A stretch of 64,000 nucleotides of DNA. Source: Nelumbo lutea. Lineage: Eukaryota > Streptophyta > Magnoliopsida > Proteales > Nelumbonaceae. The stretch covers positions 42,626,222 through 42,690,221 of the forward strand of contig JAKGHH010000002.1 in assembly GCA_022828595.1 (NCBI GenBank), in the 5' to 3' direction. This document shows positions 10,601 to 21,600 of the stretch, in pieces. Under the pieces are notes generated by a model. That model had not been told where the DNA came from. It did not search any database and was given only the letters and a program-made list of their open reading frames with translations. Position 1 is the first letter of the stretch. Every line of letters starts with the position of its first letter. The position numbers and the translations under genes were made by a program.

Positions 10601-11433
10601 TCATTTCTATATAATTGTTAATCATTAGTGGAATTAATAAAAATATTAGCTTTTATAATTATTTTTATTTATTTAAAATTAATCAAAATTTCATTTAAAA
10701 TAATAAAAAGAATAAAAATTATTAAAATTACAACAGATTATTAATAAAGCTAAATTTATTAAAAAATATTTGTTCATATTCAATTAACAATAATTATTTT
10801 CTATAAATCAACATTAAATAAAAAATAAAATTTTTATACTTTTCAGATTTTCTTGTACATCGCACAGGTCCCTGTTAGTTTAAAATAAAAAAAAATCTAA
10901 AAAACCGAAAAAAGATAAATGCCTTTCAATTTCAAAAACAACAGAAATAGGAAAATACCAACTTTGTACATTCCCTTTAGATATAGATGCGGACTGCTAC
11001 AAAGAAGCTGAACCAGTTTAATTATTGAATTTTCATCTTAGTCCTCCAAAAAACTGGCCTTAGGTACAGATCTAGCTTTTTCAGGAAAAAAAAAAAAGAA
11101 AAAAAAAAAAGGTTACAGATCTAGCCACCTTTTCTAATCACTTTCTAGGAACGTTCAGTTGCGTGCAGCCTCCAAAGGCCCCATGCCGATCGACTTGGAT
11201 CAGGTAAGTTTTGCATTGAGAAAAGCAAAGGGAAGAACGAGTCAATAGATTCGAAAGGTTAAAACTAGACCTGGTCTTTGAGCAATACCTTATTCCAGAT
11301 TAGTATACTAGACAGCATCTTGCTCGGTCTGGTTCGGTCTGGATCCCAGAAAACTAGTTCAGAAATTGTATATATCCTAACCATTTGAGCCTGACCCTGA
11401 CCTCAGCACTAGCAGGACAGCAACCTAATGGTT
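10601..11433. other. AT-rich intergenic DNA, no gene seen
   Basis: AT-rich with an A-rich run at 11082-11110. No gene, RNA or mobile element was recognised. Confidence 0.5.
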
Positions 11434-11537
11434 ATGTTTGGTTTGAAAGAAAAGGTAAGGAAAGGAAGAAAAAAATAAAAAGACCTATATAAGATTTATA
11501 AAATTTCTTTGCCTTTTTTTTCCTTCAAACCAAACAC
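11434..11537. mobile_element. Small foldback MITE F, copy 1
   Basis: The left end ATGTTTGGTTTGAAAGAAAA and the right end CCTTCAAACCAAACACA are inverted repeats, enclosing about 100 bp. The same end sequence flanks a 130 bp element in intron 3 of the CslD gene (32019-32147). Confidence 0.6.
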
Positions 11538-12293
11538 AGTCAAAGGAGCCGTGAGCCCCATGACTGTTATAAGTCAAATCCATTAATCCAACAGTAGATT
11601 CATTTCAATTATTATCTTATAGCCTTTGTTTCAGCCCTGAAAGAGTGATTTGTATAGAGGGCCTCAAGCAGGTCTTATACGATTTATGTTCCAGCTGGTT
11701 TCTAACTTGATGGATAGCCAACTCATGGGCACCACTGATGTTTGGTGCAGATTATCTCTGCACACATCACCAAACAGACACAAAATGGACCCCACAGCCT
11801 CATTCAATGAATATAAGTAATCAAATTGAAATAGTATAATGATTCTTTCTAATAATCAAATAAGCCCTAAAAAATCAAAGTGCCAATCAGCTGGCTGGTT
11901 GTAGAATTGAGGGATGGACCATCCTCAACCCCCCCACTGATCGTGATTATTAATAAAAATTGTTCATATAAACATTTAATTATTTTGCATGACGAAATTA
12001 CCTCTAAATTATTTAATCAATCTTATTAAAATATTTTTATGATAAAAAATTAAGCTTTACAGGCTTGCCTGACAATTATTGCTAGTCTGTGCAGAGGATG
12101 CGAGTCCAAGATTTCTGTTTCCAAACTTCTTTTAATAATAAGACAAAAATCAACATCAAACCGGTTAGCTTGGTCACCAAGTCTTATCTAATCCCATGAA
12201 AGTTCAACCTGCAGCTGTCATCCCAGACACGGTACTCCGCTTTGTCACGCTTCATCAATGGAGACTTTTCCCATCTTTTCATCTCTTTCTTCC
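11538..12293. other. Region upstream of the first DUF761 gene
   Basis: No coding sequence was recognised. It is moderately AT-rich and leads into a TATA-like box at 12294. Confidence 0.45.
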
Positions 12294-12303
12294 TTTATAA
12301 ATT
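12294..12303 (+). promoter_or_regulatory. Candidate TATA box of the first DUF761 gene
   Basis: TTATAAATTA lies about 170 bp upstream of the ATG at 12468 and is preceded by a pyrimidine-rich stretch. Position and sequence fit a plant core promoter, but the start of transcription is not visible. Confidence 0.4.
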
Positions 12304-12467
12304 AATAAAAAATCCATTTAACCCATATGTTTATTGATCCACCAACAGGTCCATTATCTTAAATTATAGAACTTTAAACTTACATATGCTTAATTATATT
12401 CTCGTCTCTACAGTCAGTACTCAGTAGTCTTCCATCAATTCAGTTATCCAATCTCCAGCAGCTACCA

Positions 12468-12845
12468 ATGGTTTTCGACAACTGGAAGCCCTTGAACCGA
12501 TTAAGGACTGCTGTAAAGAAAGTGAGATTCCTGTTAAACTACAACGTAAATCGATTCCGTCTGGCTTCAATCATCAGAAAACCCAGCGGTCATCGTCGGT
12601 TAAGCTTCAACGACAGGCCGGGATTGCGGGTTATCACAGACGATACTGATTCTGAAGATAGTGGTTCTGCGAGGGGATTGCAAGGACTACAGAGAACAAT
12701 AAGCTTCCCCTCCGAAGAAGATGTGGATAGCAGGGCGGAGATGTTTATTTCTAATTTCTACAGGAGACTTCAGATTGAGAGACAGATCTCGCTGGAGCTT
12801 CAGTACTGCAGGGAGAACAGTTTGGAGAGTACTCGATCTGATTGA
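12468..12845 (+). CDS. DUF761 (cotton-fibre-type) small protein, copy 1
   Basis: An intronless frame of 125 residues. Its C-terminal RAEMFISNFYRRLQIER (about residues 89-105) is the signature of the plant-specific DUF761 family (PF05553-like, often named cotton fibre protein). The N-terminal RLRTAVKKVRFLL (residues 12-24) is a basic amphipathic stretch shared with the second copy at 55477. The middle is Ser/Asp-rich (DDTDSEDSGS). No signal peptide or clear membrane span is seen. The biochemical role of the family is not established. The codon pattern is normal and there is no stop. The ATG is chosen because the family N-terminus follows immediately and a TATA-like box lies upstream. Confidence 0.88.
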   Translation: MVFDNWKPLNRLRTAVKKVRFLLNYNVNRFRLASIIRKPSGHRRLSFNDRPGLRVITDDTDSEDSGSARGLQGLQRTISFPSEEDVDSRAEMFISNFYRRLQIERQISLELQYCRENSLESTRSD

Positions 12846-13387
12846 TGAAGATAACTAATTTTGGTCTATTGAACCCATGGTGGGAAATCATCAGCTTCTT
12901 TGAAACGGGAAGCTTCAGCTAAGTATCGATCGTTCTATTTTCTGTCTAGATTTGATGGACTTTGTGTGTTTGTTGTTGAAGGGTATTCTGATGGGGATCT
13001 GTGTTTTATGAGAGATCTCCTGACTGCAAGGGAAGCCTTTTTTTTCTGACTTTCTCTGTTTTTATTTTTTTATTTTTTTGGGTTGTTTTTTTTATTTTAT
13101 TTTTTGAATTCTTTCATTTTGGAAAAATATGTAAATTCAGTATTAATTTCTATATTTCTTTGTAAAAATTGTTTCATGGAAATTGACAATGATTAATAAT
13201 TGTTAATTTCTACTTCATTAGTTATCCTTATCGTTGGAAGTGTGTTATGGATCATAGAAGCATAAAACTGATATTTGAGTTTGAATCATGCAAAATGCTC
13301 AATCTAGTCGATAATTTTGTGGTTTTATCAGCACAAACTTTCGCACATTTGATGCCACCAGAAATAGGTGAGATAATTCTTCTTTAA
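12846..13387. other. 3' flank of the first DUF761 gene
   Basis: T-rich DNA (13035-13130) that probably contains the 3' untranslated region. No second gene is visible. Confidence 0.4.
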
Positions 13388-13640
13388 TTAGGGCCGGTTT
13401 GCTTTGTGGGAATGGGTGCGGAATCGGGATCGAAATGGGCTATTCCAAATCTAATTCATTGATTAGGTGGAACTGGAACCAACTGGAACCCATTCTCCAT
13501 TCCCTCTCCCTCTTTTAGGACTTAGGAATGAGATTCCATTTTAATTTTAATTGAACCGATTCCAATTCCGATTCTAATTCAGATGAATCAAACATACAAT
13601 GAGAATAATCATTTCGATTCCAATTCCAAGGATTGTCCTT
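13388..13640. repeat. MITE-like fragment
   Basis: It starts GGGCCGGTTTGCTTTGTGGG, a Harbinger/Tourist-like end, and continues with GGAATGGG, ATTCCAATTCC and similar words, as at 14691-14935. No convincing opposite end is present, so it looks truncated. Confidence 0.4.
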
Positions 13641-14141
13641 AAAACAGAAGAGCATCCCTAAAGAGTCACAGAACAAAGCTCAGTGAAGATAGGAGCAAAA
13701 GGCCAAAAGCCATCCTGGCAATTTCTTGGAACATGAGCCCATCAGAGATTAAGCAAGCTGTTCAAACGAACACCAAACATTTGCTGGAAAAAGAAGTTCA
13801 CAAAGGCAAGGTTGCCAACTTTAAACGTCAAGAGCTGCGTAGGCCTCAGAAAAAGGGTAATCTATGAACATCTGACTTGGAGCAAGCTTCCAAAAAAATC
13901 CCATCACCTTTATAAATCACACAACTATACAACTGGTAAGCAGTGGCGGAGTAAGGAATTTTCTCTTCCAAGGGCCACGTTAAACAAATAAATTAGGTGG
14001 AGTAGAGAAAGGTAGGCTGTCTCGGAAAATGGAGTGAATGTTACTAAAGAAAAAAAGAAAACAAAGTTTTTAATATTGGGAATTGGAGGAGCATTAAAGA
14101 ATGACCCTTTTATCATTTTAACTGGTTCAAGTTTTTTTTTG

Positions 14142-14175
<34 letters not shown>

Positions 14176-14254
14176 AGGTGGGGGGGGAGAGGGGTGTGAT
14201 ACAATTTTGACCTTACCTCTACTTACTAACTTATATATTAATTAAGATTCAGAT
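13641..14254. other. Intergenic DNA, no gene seen
   Basis: Contains a T-rich run at 14135-14175 followed by a G run. 'cagtggcggagtaagg' near 13936 resembles an end of the small MITE at 36007. No gene was recognised. Confidence 0.4.
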
Positions 14255-14690
14255 TAGGGCTTTAACTACGTACAAAATTATAGCTAAAAAAAGAAGTGTA
14301 GTTAAAGGTCTATAGCTATGATTCCCCTGTAACCTATACTTATGTCTGTAGCTAAAAGGTCAATTTCTGATTAAACTTTATCTATAGCTAAGGTATCATA
14401 TAACCACAATTTGTCCATTTTCAAGACTCAATTGTAGAAAAACCGTAGCTAAAGGGAGCATTGGAGCATATAGCCATGGTTTGTACAATCTGTGGCTAAA
14501 GGCTAAACTGTTAATCAATCTAAAGCACGATTTTATGAAAAAAAAAAAAAAAAGCCATGACCAAAGGAATATATAGCCACTGTTTGTACAACGTCTGTGG
14601 CTAACGACTTAATTGATGATCAAGCTATAACTATGGTTTCTGAAAATTGTAGCTAAAGGTAGCATATCGTTATGATTTGACAAAACTTAG
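14255..14690. repeat. Degenerate repeats with GTAGCTAAAGG-like core
   Basis: Words such as GTAGCTAAAAGG, CGTAGCTAAAGGG, TGTGGCTAAAGG and TGTAGCTAAAGG recur every 50-110 bp, with intervening 'atagccatggtttgtacaa'. Short subterminal repeats of this kind occur in CACTA-type transposons, but no CACTA ends or transposase were seen. Confidence 0.45.
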
Positions 14691-14834
14691 GCCTCGTTTG
14701 GTTCGTAGGAACAAGGGCTGGAATCAGAATCGGAATAGGCTATTTCAATTTTAACCTTTTTGGTTTGACAGAATTGGAATCTCATAGTTATAGTTTGATC
14801 ATCAATTAAGTCTTTAGCCACAGGCATTGTACAA
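14585..14834. repeat. Inverted repeat of about 52 bp with about 150 bp loop
   Basis: The left arm 14585-14636 (core CTTAATTGATGATCAA) pairs with the reverse complement at 14783-14834, with about five mismatches. The right arm interrupts a MITE-like sequence. A transcript through it could form a long hairpin. Confidence 0.6.
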
Positions 14835-14935
14835 AAGGGAATGACCATTCTCTGCCCTTTGATCCCTTGGGAATGAAATCTCATTCCCGTTATTCCAATT
14901 CCCATTCCTATCCTTACCTGATCCCAACAAACTAT
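14691..14935. repeat. MITE-like element with GGCCTCGTTTGG end
   Basis: The left end GGCCTCGTTTGGTTCG is preceded by TTA, as in PIF/Harbinger-related MITEs. The interior GGAATCAGAATCGG...ATTCCAATTCCCATTCC is self-complementary. The right end is degenerate (AATAGGCC then TAG). Confidence 0.4.
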
Positions 14936-14939
14936 GGGA

Positions 14940-15400
14940 ATAGGCCTAGGAATGGAAATGGGGTGGAGCGGGGCGAAGTTTTCCTTGCCCCATACCTGAC
15001 CCCGAATTGAAATTCCCTACCTCATCCCCGCCCCAAACCTCACCGGGGCGGGGGTAAAAATCTTAACCTCATTCTTCCTTGTATATTTATAATTTTTTTT
15101 TTTGGAACCTACCTAGAAATATGTTATATTATGTAATATAATATAGTATAATATAATATATAATAATATAATATACATGAGCATATATTAACAATTTTAT
15201 ACATATTATGTTATATAATATAGTTGGGGCGGAGTTGGGGTTGGGTGGACAAATACCATCCCTGCCTTGTCCCCAATCCCTAGAATTTCGGATTTTCCCC
15301 AAACTTACACCAAACCCTGACCAATGGTAAATAAACCCGCCCTAATCAGGGCAAAGCCCCATAGAAATGGGTCAAATCGCCATCTCTAAATAGGCCATTC
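14940..15400. repeat. GC-rich dispersed repeat with AT-rich core
   Basis: It begins GGAATGGAAATGGGGTGG and ends CCCCATAGAAATGGGTC-AAATCGCCATC, with CCCCGCC words on both sides of an AT microsatellite-like core (15120-15215). This resembles non-autonomous hAT-type repeats. No coding sequence is seen. Confidence 0.4.
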
Positions 15401-15947
15401 CAACGTTCCCTTATTATATTATGAAACCAATTTACATCTCGATTGAAGCATTTGCTCCACTTTGTCTCGATTAACTTTGTAGTTAAAGACTCAACCTATA
15501 AAGAAAACAACAAAATAATAAACATTCATATTTGTGTATATAAAGTTGAATTTTAAAATTTAATTGTGTACACAATGCTACATCCGTACCAAGTTAATTG
15601 ACATTGAGAACATTACCATGTATTCAAACCTTAAAGATTTTATCATACAATATTATCCTTCTCTTACCATTACAAAGGTCCAAGCATATAGCAATATAAA
15701 ATATTGTGATTGGATTCTGCAACATCACGAGACAAATTGTGTTAAAAAGATAACCATCTAATGAAGGATGTCTAAATACTTGAACCCTCGAACATGAAAA
15801 ACTAAAACATTTTTATCACAACACCCATAAAAGATTTACCAAGGGGATATGTTAATTTTGTCAATAATGCAAGCCTCTATAAAATTAATCAAATTTTCAA
15901 AAAATATATATATAAGTTAATCAACATCATAATCATACCAAAGCAAT
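15401..15947. other. AT-rich DNA, no gene seen
   Basis: Short frames only, including one of 65 codons at 15564 whose composition follows the local AT content. Nothing was recognised. Confidence 0.45.
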
Positions 15948-16316
15948 TAAGGCCATGTTTGGTTCATTGATCTGGGACCGGGGTTCGAGGCCCATGGGCA
16001 CGTGCCATGCCACTTGCGTGCCGGTACAACACGGCCCGCCAGGCCCGTAGCGGCCAGTTTTAACTTTTTGGGGGTTTCTATAGAAATACCCCCCCCCAAC
16101 AACTAGAAATAGCCATATTAAGGGGGTATTGTGTATTTTGCTTATGGGGGTTGAGAAAATGACATAAATGCCCCCAACAGCTATATAACAACTAGTTTAG
16201 GGGGCATTTTGGGTAAAGTTATTAATAATTTTATAATGACCAAAATACCCCTCCCTAACAACTAAATAACATATAGTTTTTTGGGTATTTTGGGCAATTG
16301 AATTATGTTCAATTCC

Positions 16317-16324
16317 TATAAATA
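16317..16324 (+). promoter_or_regulatory. TATA box of the hAT transposase
   Basis: TATAAATA lies 340 bp upstream of the transposase start at 16656 and is followed by GTCCTATCC. The related hAT fragment at 26322-27201 keeps the same segment in opposite orientation, duplicated. Confidence 0.5.
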
Positions 16325-16655
16325 GTCCTATCCTCCACCATTCTCATCACACCAATTCAACAATTCTCTTAATCTCTTCTCTCTCTCTTTCATACTCATA
16401 CATTCTCAATTATCTGCAATATGAGAAATTCTGATTAGCTAATTGTCTGATTCTGCATTCTCCAATTCTCAAGTCTAAACTTTATCGAAGTTTTGACTTT
16501 CAACAAGAAGAAGGCTTGCTCAACCAGCTCAAGTATCTTAATTTGGGATGCTTGGATGTTGAAAGGCTTCAACCGTTGAAATCAAATTGAAATTTTGAAC
16601 CGGCAATCTGGGTAATTTGAATTAGATTAATTTTTATCTTTTTAGAATTAAAAAA

Positions 16656-18619
16656 ATGGTTAGCTCTTCTGAAAACCGATTCCCCAACATGGTGACCATG
16701 GATGACATTCAATCGCATCACGATAGTGTTAGCACTGGTGCAATTGATGTTGATGGAAGTGGAACTTTCACCCCCGATAGTGGTGATACTAGGGGAAAAC
16801 AGAGGGCTTCTAAGCTGAGTAGGCCGGTTTGGAAAGTTTTCAAAGTAGAAGATATTGGTGGGAAGGGGAAAATGGCCGTTTTGCCAAAAATGTATGAAAG
16901 ATTTTAGCTATTGTAGCAAGGGTGGTACGGGTTATTTGAGCAGACATCTGCTCACACATGAGTGAGAAGAAGATGAAGGGAGAGAAACAACTCAAACACA
17001 AATTAGGAGGGGGGCTAGTTTTGGTACTTTTAGACATTCACAAGAAAAAATGAGACAAGAACTTGCTAAGTATATTGTACATTCAGATCAACCATTTATA
17101 TTAGCTGAAGATCCAAAGGTAGAAAAATGGTTGCATTCTGTAAACTCACAACATAAAAAATTTTCTAGGAATACTATAAGAATGGTTGCTTTAAAAAAAT
17201 TTTATTCATATAAACAAAATTTAATTTTTTTGTTAGCAAATCTTAATTCTAAAATTGCAATTACTTCGGATGTTTGGACATCCAAATTTAATATTAGTTA
17301 TATTTGTGTTACTGGCTATTTCATTGATGAAAATTAGCTTTTGAATAAAAAAATTTTAAGTTTTACTAGGCTTGAATGGCTACATAGTGGCCCAGCTATT
17401 GCTGCAAGTATTTTAAATACTTTGCATGCTTATGTATTGGTTTTGATAATGCTAGAAATAATGATTATGCAATAAATATTTTAAAATCTCAGTTAAAACC
17501 ATGCTTAAATGGTAACTTATTTCATATTAAATGTGCATGTCACATCTTAAATTTATGTATTCAAGATGCCTTGAATATTATTTCAAATCATACTTCAAAA
17601 ATTAGAAATTGTATTATATGTATATAAAAAGTTCAAGGGCAAGAAAACAAGAATTTAAATATTTATGCCAAAATTTTGGTTTAAAATATAAACATTTTAT
17701 ATTAGATGTAAAGCAAAGGTGGAGTTCTACCTATGCTATGTTAGAGAGTTGTATATCTCATAAACAAATTCTTTCTAATTTTTATAATTCAAAAATGCCT
17801 AATAATATGATATTTGAGGAAGACTGGGAAATGACAGTCTGTGTAAGAGATTTTTTAAAGCATTTTTATGATGCAACAAATGAATTATCTAAAATTTATT
17901 ATCCAATTAGTTATAATTTACCATATCAATTAATGGTAATTAGTGATTGTTTTGCTAAATATCCACAATTTCAATGTATTGTTGAAATTATGGAAAATAA
18001 ATTTAAAAAATATTGGGAGAACATTTATCCCCTTTATTGTTTAGCTACAATATTAGACCCTAGGATTAGGAAAGGTGGTTTAGATATTTTACTTGAAACA
18101 TATTGTGAAAATATGAATATTGATATAGGAAATAAAAAAGAAGAAATTAATAATTTATTATTTGAAATGTATAGTTTGTATGAATCTGAAGTTGTAGGAA
18201 TTCCTACAACTTGTTCATCATCTTCTTCTTCTACTTCTGACCTTGAACCTAGTAGTAGAAGAGAAAAACATTTTTATTTAATAAGTAGAAGGCAGAAATT
18301 TGCTAGTCCTACAACATGTTCATTTACTGAACTTAATTTTTATTTACAAATTCTAATTTAGGTGAAGTATCAAATAATTTTGATATTTTAGCCTGGTGGA
18401 GTGAACACTTAAAAAATTCTCCGATTTCTCGTCGCCATGGCACATGATCTACTAAACCCTCTGGTGTCTACAATTCCATCAGAGTCTTGTTTTAGTGCAG
18501 GTACCCGGGTGCTAGATGACAAAAGAAGTTGCATGAAGGATGAGAGCATTGAGATGTGCATCTGCTTCAAGGATTGACTAGATGCAGAAGATAGATTAAC
18601 AAGACAAGGGATAGCATGA
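16656..18619 (+). pseudogene. hAT-family transposase, decayed
   Basis: The start MVSSSENRFPNM leads to a BED zinc-finger start, RPVWKVFKVEDIGGKGKMA. A one-base shift near 16877 then moves the finger's Cys and His residues to another frame. Later pieces are VEKWLHSVNSQHKKFSRNTI with ITSDVWTS (17050-17337), then FDNARNND...HIKCACHILNL (17430-17560), then DVKQRWSSTYAMLESC and YWENIYPLYCLATILDPR (17609-18361). The C-terminal hAT dimerisation motif, STIPSESCFSAGTRVLDDKR (about 18455-18525), ends at TGA 18619. At least three frameshifts and several stops make it non-functional. Family assignment is secure. Confidence 0.92.
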
Positions 18620-18879
18620 TGCAACACCGGACATTTCACCCAAAGCAGATGATGAAAGTCATGAATGATTCATGAACTTTGACTACTTGTATATATTTTT
18701 TCATTTTTTCAAATTATTGTAAATTTTTATAATTTTATTTAATTAATTTGATATATTTTTTTAAAATTCTTTTAACAATGTAATTTTATATTTTCAATTT
18801 GTAACCATATAGTATTTTTTATATTTTATTAACTTATTCCATTTTTATATTTTATTCATCCAAGGGATAGCATGATGCA
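18605..18879. repeat. 19 bp direct repeat flanking the hAT 3' region
   Basis: CAAGGGATAGCATGATGCA occurs at 18605-18623, across the transposase stop codon, and again at 18861-18879 just before the minisatellite. The DNA between them is AT-rich and non-coding. This may be a remnant of a local duplication. Confidence 0.65.
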
Positions 18880-18892
18880 GAAAATATATTAA

Positions 18893-19556
18893 CTTTTCTG
18901 AAAGTACTTTTACGAAAGCACTTTTATAAAAACACTTTTACAGAAGTATTTTACGAAAATACTTTTATGGAAGTACTTTTACAAAAATACTTTTACGAAA
19001 TCACTTTTATAAAAGTACATTATTAAAGCACTTTTAGAAAAGAACTTTTACTAAAGAACTTTTAGGTAAGTACTTTTATAAAAGCACTTTTATGAAAATA
19101 TTTTTATAAAAACACTTTTATGGAAGTATTTTTGTGAAAGCACTTTTTACGAAAGTACTTTTAAGGAAGTACTTTTACGAAAGCATTTTTATAAAATCAC
19201 TTTTACGAAAGTACTTTATAAAAGCACTTCTATGGAACTACTTTTATGAAAGCACTTTTACGGAAGTACTTTTATAAAAGCACTTTTATGGGAGTACTTT
19301 TACGGAAGTACTTTTATAAAAGCACTTTTATGGAAGTGGTTTTACAAAAGCACTTTTACGAAAGCACTTTTATGAAAGTACTTTTGCAAAAATACTTTCA
19401 TAAAAGTACTTTCGCACTTTTACAAAAGTACAAAAGCACTTTTGAGAAAGTACTTTTATAAAAGCATGTTTATGAAAGTACTTTTATAAAAGCTATTTTA
19501 CAAAAGTACTTTTATAAAAGCATTTTTATAAAAGTGCTTTTATAAAAGCACTTTTA
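18893..19556. repeat. Minisatellite of palindromic 14 bp units
   Basis: About 660 bp of units such as GAAAGTACTTTTAC, GAAAGCACTTTTAT and AAAAGTACTTTTAT, roughly 47 copies. The core AAAAGTACTTTT is a perfect palindrome, so neighbouring units can pair with one another. The frame across it (KSTFM, LRKYFY repeats) is a by-product of the unit and not a gene. Confidence 0.9.
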
Positions 19557-20022
19557 CAAAACATCTATGCCAATTGGTAAACATTGACTATTGGAGACCT
19601 AGGCTGGCAGTTTGTGAAAACTAGCACAATTTTTTTTTTTTTTGAAGAATGAAAATGAGCAACATAGGATGCTTATGGGTCCGAAAGGAATACATTTTTA
19701 GAAAAAACAAGTGTTTGATTCATAGCAATATTTTCTCAATTTGCCTATTTTTACCCATTCTTTTCCATTTTAGAATTTCATCTTGGGTAAGAATGAAAAT
19801 TGAACCAAACACGGCCTAAGTTGTTTGACATTTATTTAATTTCAAAATATTTAGTTCCTGAAGAATTTTGGCATATGAGCAATAAAAGAATTAAGTAATA
19901 AAATAGCATTCCAAAAAAAGATATATCCAATAAAATATAACTAATGATCATGATCATGAAGGAATGAAACTTACGGCCTTAATAAAGCAAATTCATCCAA
20001 TTGTCTTATAACAATTAATTTA

Positions 20023-21600
20023 GGAAAAATTCGCGATTACTTTGACTACAGTGACAATTTGATCTCCAAACTTTAAAATACAATCTAGTATCTAAACTTT
20101 TAATTTTTTGACAATCCGGTACCTGGCGTTAATTCACTGCCAATCAAGGCATAAAAGATGCAAATGCGCATCTGGTTCTCGACATCACCACCACCAGCGT
20201 ATCGCGCATGGTTCCCAAAACTGAGTTCTGACACAATCTCCAAGTCCGGTTATAGACAAGGCACCACCACCATTCATCAAACAGCCCAGAAGATCGTTTC
20301 AACACCAGCCCATAAGGAAAAGTGAAAGAAAATGTAAAAAGAAAAAACACAAATTGTAACCCAAAGATTGTTCTTTCTTCCTTTTTTTTCGAATTAATTA
20401 GAGTTAATTCTTCATTTTTTTCTCTTTAGTTTGCATCTCTATCCACCTCTTTGTCTAAGAAACGGAACTTTGAACAAAAGTATAGATATTAAATTCACAT
20501 TGAAAACAAAATCTATTTTGTCAATTACATAGAGATTTGTAACAGTCGTTACCATCACTGATCAACGTCAACGAGGTAGGTAGCTACCATTACTAAAGTC
20601 GCCCTTCATGTCTCTATCCTACCCAAATGTTGCCAAGCAACCGATCAAAGACTCGTGTGATCCTTGGGATAATTTTTCGATTAATGAACCCAATACAAGC
20701 ACTAACCGAATTCCTCAAGTACTCACCGGAAAACCTGGTCCACATCTACCGAAAGAAATGCCGGTCGGAGGAGTCCATGGGCGAAGACATGGAATGGAGG
20801 TAAGCCCAGGCAACCTGTTTGACGAGGCGGTTCTTGATGGAAATCTCATAGCCGGACAGAGAACCAGAGCCGGTTGGAGACTGGATTACTGTGCCAGGGA
20901 TGAAGGCATCAAGTCCCTTAAGGAAGTTTTAAGTCTGTGATTGTAAAGAGACAAGCTCGAAATCAGTGGACAACGACGAAGACTTGTCGCCATTGGGAAA
21001 GCTTGAGCTCAACACCGGGGGAGATCGAGCTTTGAGGAGAGCAGGGAAGAAGCTATCGAGTTCCTCTATTGGAGTGTTGACGAAGTGTTTGATTTGATTG
21101 ACCCCATTGATATAGATAGAACAGAAGAACATAGCCCCACAAACAGAGAGAGACAAAAGAGGTTTGAATAGATTCACTTGGTTTGGCTCGACCTTCTACG
21201 GTTGGGACTCACTCACCGTCGGAGAATCCGTAAAACATTGTTTCTGGGTTCTTGCTTTTGCTGCCTGCTTCTCTCTTTTGTTGTTCACGTTTTGAATAAT
21301 GAAGAACGATCAGTTAACTTCACCTCTCCTCTGTCTTACTTCAACACAAATTGAAGAGAAAGGGGACTAGGGTAAAAAAGAAAGGAAAAGGTAAAATGGT
21401 TCAAATATTATTACAAAGGTTAGTTTTGGTATTATGAAATTTATTTAAAATGCACATGTGATGGCTTTGACTGAGGGTGAGTTAATGTCAGGTACCGATT
21501 TGAAAAATTAAAAGTTTGGGTATTGAATTATCACATTTTAAATTTCCGGGGATCAAATTATCACTTGAGTTAAATTACAAGGTATGATGGAAAATCTTCC
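20023..21600. mobile_element. Mutator-like element with long terminal inverted repeats (Pack-MULE-like)
   Basis: The left arm about 20023-20155 and the right arm about 21459-21600 are inverted repeats of about 130 bp. They share GACAATTTGATC, AAACTTTTAATTTTTTGA and GGTACCTG, and are roughly 75-80% alike by eye. Long TIRs with no transposase inside, and a gene-like fragment between them, fit a non-autonomous Mutator-like element. A clean 9-bp target duplication was not found, so the exact ends are uncertain. Confidence 0.6.
20727..21180 (-). pseudogene. Gene fragment carried between the MULE arms
   Basis: On the minus strand one frame runs from about 21180 through LSLSVCGAMFFCSIYINGVN (a hydrophobic segment) and IEELDSFFPALLKARS. 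A TAA at 20931-20929 interrupts it. It then continues in the same frame through LKGLDAFIPGTVIQSPTGSG to a TAG just before a strong splice donor, CCG|GTGAGT (exon edge 20727). The composition and the donor look like a real host-gene exon. The stops and the lack of an upstream ATG in frame show that it is a decayed copy. The parent gene was not recognised. A further frame at 20350-20144 might be a later exon, but this is unsupported. Confidence 0.5.

Larger units (their letters stand above)
15951..19816. mobile_element. Element with Harbinger-like ends containing a nested hAT and a minisatellite
   Basis: The left end GGCCATGTTTGGTTCA and the right end (reverse complement) GGCCGTGTTTGGTTCA match at 15 of 16 positions. 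Both are flanked by TAA (15948-15950 and 19817-19819), the three-base duplication of PIF/Harbinger elements. The right 160 bp look like the remaining half of a MITE. The left half is almost all replaced by a hAT-type element. The simplest reading is a Tourist-like MITE into which a hAT element inserted, with later minisatellite growth. Confidence 0.6.

Noticed and set aside
19246..19461. 71-codon reading frame with KSTFM/LRKYFY repeats
   Set aside because: It is the translation of the 14 bp minisatellite and has no start context or family.
18893..19556. Possible CRISPR-like array
   Set aside because: Units are contiguous without unique spacers, and this is a plant genome.
20144..20350. 68-codon minus-strand frame as a second exon of the MULE-carried gene
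   Set aside because: No convincing acceptor joins it to the donor at 20727, and it overlaps the left arm.
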